NCBI GenBank assembly: GCA_937876055.1
Contig: CALEIW010000033.1
Coordinates: 1-16,755, forward strand
Direction of reading: 5' to 3'
Origin: an uncultured euryarchaeote
GTDB taxonomy: Archaea > Thermoplasmatota > Poseidoniia > Poseidoniales > Thalassarchaeaceae
DNA: 16,755 nucleotides
Part shown: in pieces, positions 1 to 7,082 of the stretch
Layout: each line of letters starts with the position of its first letter
Numbering within the stretch: position 1 is the stretch's first letter
Notes under the pieces: generated by a model
What the model was told of the DNA's origin: nothing
Seen by the model: the letters and a program-made list of their open reading frames with translations, nothing else
Databases searched by the model: none
Position numbers and translations under genes: made by a program

Positions 1-2331
1 ATGCTGACATCTGGATGCCTCGGTGCAGTTGATGACATAGAAGATGAACTAGATAGAACGATCGAAATTATCGTAGAAGATTATCCACAATTAGATCTTC
101 CAGAGAGAACTCGAACCCAACCAACTTTGCAGACATATGACGAATGTGATGCCTTATTGCTGGACCTCAAGAATTCTCTTTTCGATGAAATGTTAGTTCG
201 ATTAGATCAGGAATCCTACTACCACTGGATAGGTGGGCCTTGGATGAGGGGAGGTGGAGTAGGGTTTGCTGACGACGTTGCAGTAGCAGAGTCAGCGGCA
301 GACGATGGTGGATCAAATTCCGCCCCCGAATCCCGAGAAGGAGAATTCTCAGGGACAAATAATCAGGAAGCTGGTGTTGATGAGGCGGACTTCCTCAAGA
401 CAGATGGATACCACATATACATGCTGAACGGGCAAAGTCTAGTCATTATGGACGTACCAGAATTTGGTCAAATAGGCCTTTCCTCAGAGATGGAAATTGA
501 GGGCAGCCCTCTGCAAATGATGATTGATGGCGACAAACTCGTCATCGCTTCGATGATTTATGCCTGGAATCTTCCAGAAGACCATCCTCTTCGCGACCTT
601 CTGATAGAGGAGGTACAATGGGGTGAAGGAAAGGAGACATACACATACTACCGCACTCAGAACCTAGTGAAGTACACAATTGTCGATATTTCCGACAGAA
701 CGGCCCCTGAAGTAGACCGTGAGTTGTACATTGAGGGTTACTACCACACCGCACGAATGGTCGATGGTACAGTCCGCTCGGTCACTCACAACTATGCTAA
801 CTTCGATGGACTACGATACTGGGTAGACCTACCTAGCGAATATTGGGAAATTGAAAATGAAGAAGATAGAATCGCTGCATGGCAATTCCACCTGCAAGAG
901 ACAATCCAGCATAATCAAGATGTTATCAACGGACTAACGCTAGCAGACTTCGCTCCTCAGATGTATGAAATGACAGACTCTGGCATTGCTTCCCTTCCAA
1001 TAACATCCGAGGATTGCTCAGAATTCGCAGCAAGTACCGATAGTGTCTCCAAGGGATTCACTTCAATCATCACTTTCCAATTATTGGACTCGGATGTTGA
1101 GATGGAAGTAGACCACATAGCTTCGTCTTGGGTACACGTGTATGCCTCGCAAGACATGCTAATCCTCGCAGAACCAGCTAACGATTGGTGGTGGTTCTGG
1201 CAAAACACTGATTTTGATGATGCAACAAATATCCACGCCTTCGATATCTCAGATTCGACAACAACCAGCTACCTAGGCTCAGGCCGGGTAGATGGAACCG
1301 TCCAAGATCAATTCTCTATGTCTGAATATGATGGTTCAATCAGAATTGCAACTACATCGGACATTTGGGGTCGATGGTGGCTCACTGAAGAGGTAGATCC
1401 TGAAACCGGAGAACCAGTCTTCAATGGTCCAACCAACGGAGTGACCGTTCTTCAGCACGATGGCCAGGTCGGACTCGATGAGGTAGGTAAGGTCGATGGC
1501 ATCGCTCCAGGCGAGACAATTTGGAGTGCCCGCTTCATCGGCGATAGAGGATACCTCGTAACCTTCGAGACCATTGACCCACTATGGGTAATCGATCTTT
1601 CAGACCCAACCAATCCGACCATTCTTGGAGAATTGGAAGTTCCTGGGGTCTCAACTTACATTCATCCTGTGGATGAAAACACTCTGCTTACAATTGGTAT
1701 TGGACCAGGTGAAGATGGACTAGGATTGGACTGGTCTATGACTCAGATATCACTATTCGATGTTAGTGACCCAACTAACCCAACTCTAGCAGATTCGCTA
1801 CCTCTTTCTCCTGCTTACACAGACGAGAACTGCGATGATGTTCGAACATGTGGATGGTCATGGTCATGGTCAGAGGCTACATATGAGCACAAGGCATTCA
1901 CCTACTGGGCTCCAGAGAACTTACTGGCAGTTCCTCTTTCCACTTACCGATATACCTACGATGTAGATGGAGGATATGGCTACGAGTATGTCTCTATGCT
2001 GAAGTTGGTCAACGTAGATGCAGAGAACTTGAGCCTCTCAGAACATGGAGAAGTAGATCACTCTCCATTCTACAACAACGATGATTCTGATGTACATTGG
2101 TGGTTTTCTTACTCTACCAACATCCGCAGGTCGATTTTCATGGGCGATTATGTCTACGCGTTCTCAGCTCTTGGAGTAACTATTCACAGCACTTCTGACC
2201 TAACTCCAATCCAAGAATTGGATATTCCGGGTCATGTATTGCCTGATTGGTATTACTATGAAGAAGATGATGTAGAAGAATCGGAATCAGAAGGCTCTGA
2301 TGATGGAGCGGTAGAGCCTGAATCCAATTAG
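1..2331 (+). CDS. Secreted beta-propeller domain protein (COG4880-like), 5'-truncated
   Basis: The 776 visible residues match the archaeal/bacterial family of secreted proteins with a C-terminal beta-propeller distantly related to WD-40 repeats. Recognisable family signatures are GVDEADFLKTDG followed by YHIYMLNG near residues 125-145, the repeated IDLSDPTNPTILGELEVPG-type blade motifs around 525-555 and 595-610, and HKAFTYWAPENLLAVPL near 640. The molecular function of the family is unknown; an extracellular scaffold or binding role is the usual guess. The first residues read MLTSGC, which resembles the end of a lipoprotein signal peptide with the Cys as the lipidated residue. An ATG at base 1 is therefore probably internal, and the true start and the signal helix lie upstream of the window. 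The C-terminus is an acidic Asp/Glu/Ser tail. The stop codon overlaps the convergent dihydroorotase stop by 4 bp. Confidence 0.85.
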   Translation: MLTSGCLGAVDDIEDELDRTIEIIVEDYPQLDLPERTRTQPTLQTYDECDALLLDLKNSLFDEMLVRLDQESYYHWIGGPWMRGGGVGFADDVAVAESAADDGGSNSAPESREGEFSGTNNQEAGVDEADFLKTDGYHIYMLNGQSLVIMDVPEFGQIGLSSEMEIEGSPLQMMIDGDKLVIASMIYAWNLPEDHPLRDLLIEEVQWGEGKETYTYYRTQNLVKYTIVDISDRTAPEVDRELYIEGYYHTARMVDGTVRSVTHNYANFDGLRYWVDLPSEYWEIENEEDRIAAWQFHLQETIQHNQDVINGLTLADFAPQMYEMTDSGIASLPITSEDCSEFAASTDSVSKGFTSIITFQLLDSDVEMEVDHIASSWVHVYASQDMLILAEPANDWWWFWQNTDFDDATNIHAFDISDSTTTSYLGSGRVDGTVQDQFSMSEYDGSIRIATTSDIWGRWWLTEEVDPETGEPVFNGPTNGVTVLQHDGQVGLDEVGKVDGIAPGETIWSARFIGDRGYLVTFETIDPLWVIDLSDPTNPTILGELEVPGVSTYIHPVDENTLLTIGIGPGEDGLGLDWSMTQISLFDVSDPTNPTLADSLPLSPAYTDENCDDVRTCGWSWSWSEATYEHKAFTYWAPENLLAVPLSTYRYTYDVDGGYGYEYVSMLKLVNVDAENLSLSEHGEVDHSPFYNNDDSDVHWWFSYSTNIRRSIFMGDYVYAFSALGVTIHSTSDLTPIQELDIPGHVLPDWYYYEEDDVEESESEGSDDGAVEPESN

Positions 2332-3680
2332 TTGAATTTCAGAACTCTACCAGTACTTCCAGGCTTGGCAATAGGTGTGCCCCTAAGGGGGCCACCAGCC
2401 TCGCGCTTGTGGACAATATTTCCATCAACGATGGTGTACATTGGCCAACCTGTCAATTCCATTCCATCGTATGGTGTCCAACCGACTTTGGTCCATGTAT
2501 CGGCATCGGTAATTGTTCGGCGATTTTCTAAGTCCACCAAAGTCAAATCGCCGTCATAGCCTTCGATAAGAGAGCCTTTGTTTTTCATACCGTAAACTCT
2601 AGCGGGGCCGGCACACATCCATTTTGCTACATCATTGATGCTACACTTTCCATTCATCGCATGAGTAAGCATCAATGGCAGAGACGTCTCAACACCCGGC
2701 ATACCAGCTGGAGCGTTTGGATATCCCACAGATTTTGATTCGAGAGTATGAGGAGCATGATCTGTGACGACACAATCAATCGTACCATCTTTGAGTCGCT
2801 TCCATAGTGTATCTCGGTCTTCTGTATAGCGAATTGGCGGATTCATAAGGGCTCTAACCCCTAGAGATTCTACATCATATTGGTCAAAAGTCAGGTGTTG
2901 AGCGCAAACCTCAGTGGTGATGAGGTCTCCTTTGTTTTTGTTTAACCAGTCGGCTTCAGTTGCGCTGGTTAGGTGAACTATGTGCAGTCGATGGTCGTGG
3001 TCTTTAGCAAGAGCTGCAGCCCTCTTTGTAGCGATGAAAGCACATTCTACATCTCGGCATTCCGCGTGTAATCTGATGTCTGTCTGATTGCCATATTCTG
3101 CGATACGTTGCTGAAGTCTTTCCTCATCTTCTGCGTGGGTTGCGATTATACCACCAGTATTTGCAAAAATATTTTCCAAGTCTTTTTGTTCATGAACAAG
3201 TAAATCCCCTGTGCTACTTCCCATGAATATCTTGATTCCACAAACTCCATCCATGCCTTCGATATCTTGTAAATCACTTACATTATTTCTTGTTGCACCA
3301 GCAAAGAAACCGAAGTGATTTACCGTTTTTGATTCAGCAAGGGCAATTTTAGCCTCTAAAGTTGCGCGATTTGTTGCATTGGGTACATTGTTTGGCATAT
3401 CCAAAAAAGCAGTCACACCACCTGCGACTGCTGCTCTACTGCCACTTTGCAAATCTTCTTTGTCGGTATTCCCCGGTTCTCTGAAGTGGACGTGTGGGTC
3501 AATTGCACCTGGTAGCAAATGTAGTCCAGTGCCATCGATTACCAATTCTCCATTTGAGGCTTCCAAGCCGCCTCCGGTCGCTATTGTTTGGATAGAACCA
3601 TTGGATACTCGAAGGTCTCCGTCTACAATACGATCTGACAAAACTAAGGAGGCATTCTGAATCAGGACATTGCCTTCCAT
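2328..3680 (-). CDS. pyrC: Dihydroorotase
   Basis: This 450-residue amidohydrolase catalyses the reversible cyclisation of N-carbamoyl-aspartate to dihydroorotate, the third step of de novo pyrimidine synthesis, in the cytoplasm. All metal ligands expected of the class I family are visible: DPHVHFREPG at 61-70 (His63, His65), the Lys expected to be carboxylated (Lys150 in GIKIFMGSSTG), His182 in ATHAED, His236 in HIVHLTSA and Asp307 in VVTDHAPHT. The NPPIRYTEDRDTLW block near 280 favours dihydroorotase over allantoinase. The length is normal for the family and the ATG start gives the expected short N-terminal beta segment. The gene stands alone on its strand, with no other pyrimidine gene next to it. 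Its 3' end converges on and overlaps the beta-propeller gene. Confidence 0.93.
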   Translation of the reverse strand: MEGNVLIQNASLVLSDRIVDGDLRVSNGSIQTIATGGGLEASNGELVIDGTGLHLLPGAIDPHVHFREPGNTDKEDLQSGSRAAVAGGVTAFLDMPNNVPNATNRATLEAKIALAESKTVNHFGFFAGATRNNVSDLQDIEGMDGVCGIKIFMGSSTGDLLVHEQKDLENIFANTGGIIATHAEDEERLQQRIAEYGNQTDIRLHAECRDVECAFIATKRAAALAKDHDHRLHIVHLTSATEADWLNKNKGDLITTEVCAQHLTFDQYDVESLGVRALMNPPIRYTEDRDTLWKRLKDGTIDCVVTDHAPHTLESKSVGYPNAPAGMPGVETSLPLMLTHAMNGKCSINDVAKWMCAGPARVYGMKNKGSLIEGYDGDLTLVDLENRRTITDADTWTKVGWTPYDGMELTGWPMYTIVDGNIVHKREAGGPLRGTPIAKPGSTGRVLKFN

Positions 3681-3760
3681 GGTTGGTTCAGATGTTGCCG
3701 GAATGCTGGCATCTCAATACTGTTCCCATCTCAGAATCGGAATTATGCCTCCCCGCTCGC

Positions 3761-3770
3761 TTCAAATAAC
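3761..3770 (+). promoter_or_regulatory. Possible TATA box for the initiator tRNA gene
   Basis: The A/T-rich element TTCAAATAAC sits in a GC-rich neighbourhood about 26 nt upstream of the mature tRNA 5' end, the spacing expected for an archaeal TATA box. It matches the consensus only moderately, so this call rests mainly on position. Confidence 0.35.
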
Positions 3771-3790
3771 TGAGGCATCAGCGATGGGGT

Positions 3791-3868
3791 AGCGAGTTGG
3801 AGTAGCCAGGTTATCTCGTCGGGCTCATAACCCGGAGACCGGTGGTTCAAATCCACCACTCGCTACCA
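3791..3868 (+). tRNA. Initiator tRNA-Met (CAU)
   Basis: A full cloverleaf can be drawn. The acceptor stem is AGCGAGT (3791-3797) with ACTCGCT (3858-3864). The anticodon arm is a 5-bp stem with a 7-nt loop CTCATAA, anticodon CAT at 3826-3828. The T arm is GGTGG-TTCAAAT-CCACC (3841-3857). Discriminator A3865 is followed by a genome-encoded CCA at 3866-3868. It is the initiator rather than the elongator Met or Ile2(CAU) tRNA, because it has an A1:U72 first pair and three consecutive G:C pairs closing the anticodon stem (GGG/CCC). The AGCCAGG D-loop and CGTCGGGCTCATAACCCGGAGA core also match archaeal initiators. There is no intron. One D-stem pair (13-22) is non-canonical (U-U). The tRNA delivers Met to the small ribosomal subunit through aIF2. 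Confidence 0.95.
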
Positions 3869-3998
3869 AAATTGAATTGAAATTAATGCTTGTAATTGTT
3901 ACAACTAAATGAAAACTGAAAGTGAAAAATAAGGGCACTGCGGCTTCATCGTGTTAACATTACACTTTCAATTCTGCAAAAGGGGTCTTTCTGTTATT

Positions 3999-4006
3999 CA
4001 TATACT
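3999..4006 (+). promoter_or_regulatory. radA: Possible TATA box for radA
   Basis: CATATACT lies about 42 nt upstream of the preferred radA ATG. Transcription starting about 26 nt downstream (near 4028) would give a leader of roughly 15 nt that still includes the GGTGAG ribosome binding site. It would also exclude the upstream in-frame TTG at 4015 as a start. The box is a weak match to consensus. Confidence 0.3.
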
Positions 4007-4034
4007 GTCTAGCATTGAGGGATAGTGAAGGAAA

Positions 4035-4040
4035 GGTGAG
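4035..4040 (+). promoter_or_regulatory. radA: Shine-Dalgarno site deciding the radA start
   Basis: GGTGAG ends 4 nt before the ATG at 4045 and is complementary to the anti-SD end of 16S rRNA. This favours the ATG over the in-frame TTG at 4015, which would add ten residues with no family resemblance. Confidence 0.6.
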
Positions 4041-4044
4041 AAAG

Positions 4045-5052
4045 ATGGCCAAGAAGACCGCAAGTGAAAAGTTAGACGAAGAAGATGGCTCTGTAGTAAT
4101 AGATGCAGATGAAGAACAGGCAACCATAGATGATTTGCCTGGTGTGGGACCAGCTACCGCAGAAAAATTGCGAGAGGCAGGTTTTGAAGAATTACTCGCT
4201 ATTGCAGTAATGAGTCCAAATGAATTAGCCGAACAAGCCGAATTAGGTGAAGCGGTATCTTCCAAGATTATTCAAGGTGCCAAGAAAATGGCAAATATTG
4301 GCGGATTCGTATCAGGTAATAAATTACTAGAACGCCGTAAAGAAGTACAGAAATTAACATCTGGATCTGCAGCCTTAGATGAGTTGCTAGGAGGCGGTTT
4401 TGAAACTCAAGCAATTGTGGAGGTGTATGGTGAATTTGGAAGTGGAAAAACACAGATAGGCCACCAATTAGCCGTTAACACAATACTACCAGGTGAGCAA
4501 GGTGGTTTTGATGGAGAGATTTTCTACATAGATACAGAAGACACTTTCAGGCCTGAAAGAATAGCTCAGATGGCAGAAGCTGTAGGTTTAGATCCAAGCG
4601 TGGTTCTTGATAGAATACACGTCGCTCGTGCCTATAATTCGGCACATCAAATGTTGTTAGTAGATGAGATCAAAAAGCTCTCGAAGAATATTGATGTCAA
4701 ATTAATCATTGTTGACTCATTAACCAGTCACTTCCGCGCAGAATATGTAGGACGTGGAATGCTCGCTACAAGACAGCAGAAACTAAACAGGCATCTGAAA
4801 GAACTCAAGCAGCTGTCAGATGTTCACAATGCTTTGGTTTTGGTAACTAACCAAGTTATGTCCAAACCTGATGCAATGTGGGGTGATCCAACAAAGGCCA
4901 TAGGAGGTCACATTGTTGGACACGCCAGTACTTTCCGTCTCTACCTCAGGAAGTCGAAGGGTGGTCGAAGAATCGCCCGCCTAGTAGACAGTCCCAACCT
5001 ACCTGAGGGAGAGGCTGTGTTCACCGTGACTGCCGAGGGTCTCAGGGATTGA
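4045..5052 (+). CDS. radA: DNA repair and recombination protein RadA
   Basis: This 335-residue protein is the archaeal RecA/Rad51-family recombinase. It forms filaments on single-stranded DNA and catalyses homologous pairing and strand exchange. After a short acidic N-terminus there is a helix-hairpin-helix domain (about 28-80, IDDLPGVGPATAEKL), then the linker, then the ATPase core. Walker A is GEFGSGKT at 129-136, FYIDTEDTFRPERI follows, and Walker B is LIIVD at 220-224. The DNA-binding loop region and the family C-terminus (HIVGHASTFRLYLRKSKG, then PNLPEGEAVF) are intact. The ATG start is chosen from the adjacent ribosome binding site. No intein is present, although RadA is a known intein host. 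The linker reads GGFVSG, where the polymerisation motif is usually FxxA; here the last position is Gly. It is transcribed alone and converges on the peptidase gene 33 bp away. Confidence 0.96.
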   Translation: MAKKTASEKLDEEDGSVVIDADEEQATIDDLPGVGPATAEKLREAGFEELLAIAVMSPNELAEQAELGEAVSSKIIQGAKKMANIGGFVSGNKLLERRKEVQKLTSGSAALDELLGGGFETQAIVEVYGEFGSGKTQIGHQLAVNTILPGEQGGFDGEIFYIDTEDTFRPERIAQMAEAVGLDPSVVLDRIHVARAYNSAHQMLLVDEIKKLSKNIDVKLIIVDSLTSHFRAEYVGRGMLATRQQKLNRHLKELKQLSDVHNALVLVTNQVMSKPDAMWGDPTKAIGGHIVGHASTFRLYLRKSKGGRRIARLVDSPNLPEGEAVFTVTAEGLRD

Positions 5053-5070
5053 TTCTTGAGAGGCCCTCGG
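5033..5070. terminator. Hairpin spanning the radA stop codon
   Basis: CCGAGGG-TCTCA (5033-5044) can pair with TGAGA-(GG)-CCCTCGG (5057-5070), giving 12 base pairs with a 2-nt bulge and a 12-nt loop. The structure covers the last radA codons and the stop, in the short gap before the convergent peptidase gene. It could stop transcripts from both sides or protect the mRNA 3' end. No long T run follows, so a classical terminator is uncertain. Confidence 0.35.
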
Positions 5071-5085
5071 GGTCCGAGTGTGAAG

Positions 5086-6768
5086 TCATGCAGGTAATTC
5101 TGCCAATGCTTCATCGATTTCTCCAATGAGATCTCTGACGTAGGATTCTGAAAAGGATAATTCTAATCCGCTGGCTTGAAACAATTCTGTCAGGCCTCGA
5201 GTGTAACCCAATGAAAGACCGGCTTTGTATCTGGCAAGAGCGTCTTCAGTGTTTCTTCGGTGGTATTTCCACATTTGTAGAGCTCCAAGTTGTGCAATTC
5301 CGTATTCGACGTAATAGAATGGAACTCCGAATAAATGCCCCTGGCGTTGCCAAGATACTTTGTGAATATCCTCAAATCCAGCCATGTCTACTTTTGGCCC
5401 GAAACGTTCTCCGAGTTCCAACCACTTCTCAGCACGCTCTTCTCTAGAATGATCTGGATTAGCGTAAACCCAATGTTGGAATGCGTCTATTGTTGCCATC
5501 CATGGCATAAATGAAATAATATCTTCTAGGTGCTTTCTCCTTGCTCGATCCGCATCTTTACTATCATAGAATTCTTCCCATTGAGGATGGGTTAGAAGTT
5601 CCATCGCCATGCTAGCCACTTCAGCGAATTCGATTGGAGAATCTCTTTCATGGATTAGATCTAAGTGACCCGAATAGAAAGAATGGAAAGCATGGCCGGC
5701 TTCATGAATCATCGTCTCAATATTCCTCTGTGTTCCAGCTGCATTCATGAAGATAAATGGCAATCTGCTCTTTTGCAAATAATACTGGTATCCGCCGGGG
5801 GCTTTTCCCTTTCGACTATCTAAATCGAGGCAGTCATTAGCATCTAATTGATCGAAATAATTGCCTAATTCTGCGGACATATTGTGAAAGATACGTGAAC
5901 ATCCATCCACCATATCTTGGACATCATTGAATGGTTGAAGTGGAGGGCGACCTTTCACATCGACACCCATATCCCATGGCCTTAACGATCCAAGGCCTAA
6001 ATCTCGCATACGTTCCCTATCTGCTCGGTGGCGTAATGGCTGGCATACAGATTCGATAGATTCGTGGAATTCTAAACAATCTTCGATTGTGTAATCGAAT
6101 CGATGCATAGAGGCAAACATATACTCTTGAAATCCTTCAAAACCTGCATTTGTTGCTATTTTATGGCGAATTTGGATTAATTCATCGTAGATTTCTGAGA
6201 TTCTTTCATTATCCTCAAATCGTCTCTCAGAAACAGCTTTCCAAGCAGCCTCTCGAACTGACCTATTTGTATTCTCAAAGTAAATCGCCATCTGAGCAAA
6301 CGTCTTCTGCTCTCCATCAAATTCTACCATTTGGGCTCCACATATCTCATTGTATTCGGTTACGAGTTTTGTAGACTGTGTGCTAAGTGGTATGTTCTCC
6401 TCTCGAAATATTTCGATATCAGTCTTTAGACCCTTGACCAAAATGTCGAACCTCTCTGGTAATTCATCTACTGATTCGTGTTCAACAAGTCGTCGATTGA
6501 GAATATCACTGTATTCAGATAATTTTGGTTGAACATTTTCTACGAATTGCATCCAAGCCTTTTGTATCTCCTCATTATCTGTATGACAAGTCATATCGAT
6601 GTAAAGCCTCGCTCTAGCTTCCGAAATGACTTCCGATAGACTAGACCTATCGGTGATGAAAGTCTCTAGACAATTTGAGCAACTAAGTTTGCGATCTCTT
6701 AGATCATTCATGTAGGGTTCTATGGATTCCCATGATGAACCGTCCAGATCATCAGGAACAAAGCTCAT
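5086..6768 (-). CDS. M3-family oligoendopeptidase (PepF-like)
   Basis: This 560-residue cytoplasmic zinc metallopeptidase should cleave short peptides, such as proteasome products or imported oligopeptides. The zinc site is clear: HEAGH at 355-359 (His355, catalytic Glu356, His359), with the third ligand probably Glu383 in EFAEVASM, 28 residues on. The all-helical N-terminal half and the aromatic FGVPFYYVEYGIAQLGALQMW segment near 480-500, which supplies substrate-binding tyrosines in this family, are as expected. The length fits M3B oligoendopeptidase F proteins. Two Cys near the N-terminus (CSNC, 30-33) form a CxxC of unclear meaning. The gene is last in the hel308 cluster, 9 bp after the zinc-binding protein, and its ribosome binding site overlaps that gene's stop codon, suggesting coupled translation. 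Confidence 0.9.
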   Translation of the reverse strand: MSFVPDDLDGSSWESIEPYMNDLRDRKLSCSNCLETFITDRSSLSEVISEARARLYIDMTCHTDNEEIQKAWMQFVENVQPKLSEYSDILNRRLVEHESVDELPERFDILVKGLKTDIEIFREENIPLSTQSTKLVTEYNEICGAQMVEFDGEQKTFAQMAIYFENTNRSVREAAWKAVSERRFEDNERISEIYDELIQIRHKIATNAGFEGFQEYMFASMHRFDYTIEDCLEFHESIESVCQPLRHRADRERMRDLGLGSLRPWDMGVDVKGRPPLQPFNDVQDMVDGCSRIFHNMSAELGNYFDQLDANDCLDLDSRKGKAPGGYQYYLQKSRLPFIFMNAAGTQRNIETMIHEAGHAFHSFYSGHLDLIHERDSPIEFAEVASMAMELLTHPQWEEFYDSKDADRARRKHLEDIISFMPWMATIDAFQHWVYANPDHSREERAEKWLELGERFGPKVDMAGFEDIHKVSWQRQGHLFGVPFYYVEYGIAQLGALQMWKYHRRNTEDALARYKAGLSLGYTRGLTELFQASGLELSFSESYVRDLIGEIDEALAELPA

Positions 6769-6772
6769 GTTT

Positions 6773-6779
6773 CTCCCTC
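6773..6779 (-). promoter_or_regulatory. Ribosome binding site of the M3 peptidase, overlapping the upstream stop
   Basis: On the minus strand, GAGGGAG ends 4 nt before the peptidase ATG and shares two bases with the stop codon (6778-6780) of the small zinc protein. This supports the chosen peptidase start and translational coupling between the two genes. Confidence 0.55.
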
Positions 6780-7026
6780 AATCTTTCCTAGCTGACATTG
6801 GTCCTGTAGGTAAAGGACCGTCTCCTCTACTGTATTTCTGTCTCTTCCACTTTGCCGCAGCCTCTCGGTTTGCGGCTCTAATTTCTTCGATACCTTCGTG
6901 CTTTGGATTTTCCTTTTCAATCCAACATGCTGTGCAAAATCTCTTTCCTTCGTGGTCAACAAAATTACCTGGTGTGCAACCTTCATTGCAGATATTACAG
7001 GTCCGGAATCCATGGAATCTCGACAT
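6778..7026 (-). CDS. Small zinc-binding (treble-clef/zinc-ribbon-like) protein, function unknown
   Basis: This is an 82-residue protein with a metal-binding N-terminal half: Cys10-x2-Cys13, then Cys17, His25 and Cys31-x2-Cys34 (RTCNICNEGC, then RFCTACW). The two CxxC knuckles 21 residues apart suggest one structural zinc ion. The second half (about 40-75) is charged, helical and basic, with Arg/Lys-rich stretches that could contact nucleic acid or a protein partner. I do not recognise a named family. It sits between the Cgi121-like gene (52 bp upstream) and the M3 peptidase (9 bp downstream) in the same direction. Another frame over the same bases is open for the same length but lacks any motif, so I take this frame as real. 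Confidence 0.75.
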   Translation of the reverse strand: MSRFHGFRTCNICNEGCTPGNFVDHEGKRFCTACWIEKENPKHEGIEEIRAANREAAAKWKRQKYSRGDGPLPTGPMSARKD

Positions 7027-7063
7027 AATCTCGGTTAAACCCTAGAGGCTTCCGTCTATCAGT

Positions 7064-7082
7064 TTGACCCCAAAGGGGTCAA
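7064..7082. terminator. Perfect palindromic hairpin at the 3' end of the Cgi121-like gene
   Basis: TTGACCCC-AAA-GGGGTCAA forms an 8-bp perfect stem with a 3-nt loop. It contains the stop codon of the Cgi121-like gene (7079-7081) and lies 38 bp before the start of the zinc protein. It could be an mRNA 3'-end or processing hairpin separating hel308-cgi121 from the two downstream genes, or a protein-binding operator. There is no T tract after it. Confidence 0.4.

Larger units (their letters stand above)
3869..4044. other. Intergenic region between tRNA-iMet and radA
   Basis: This A/T-rich stretch carries no convincing protein gene. It contains a short perfect inverted repeat, TTGTAA-TTG-TTACAA, at 3890-3904, about 20 nt after the tRNA, which could help end the tRNA transcript or bind a regulator. 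The radA TATA-like element and ribosome binding site lie at the right end. With 3681-3790, which holds only the possible tRNA promoter, this makes up the only gap in protein coding longer than 300 bp in the window. Confidence 0.5.

Noticed and set aside
2328..3680. Allantoinase or hydantoinase instead of dihydroorotase
   Set aside because: The NPPIRYTEDRDTLW block and the overall signature fit dihydroorotase, and nothing nearby suggests purine breakdown; the family call is from memory and not from a search.
4015..4044. TTG at 4015 as the radA start, adding ten residues
   Set aside because: The ATG at 4045 has GGTGAG 4 nt upstream, and the added residues do not resemble RadA N-termini.
4045..5052. 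Intein in RadA
   Set aside because: The ATPase core is continuous at normal length with uninterrupted Walker A and B motifs.
6765..7013. A second 82-codon minus-strand frame over the small zinc protein gene
   Set aside because: It has no recognisable motif and overlaps the peptidase start, while the other frame has the ordered Cys/His pattern and a stop just before the peptidase ribosome binding site.
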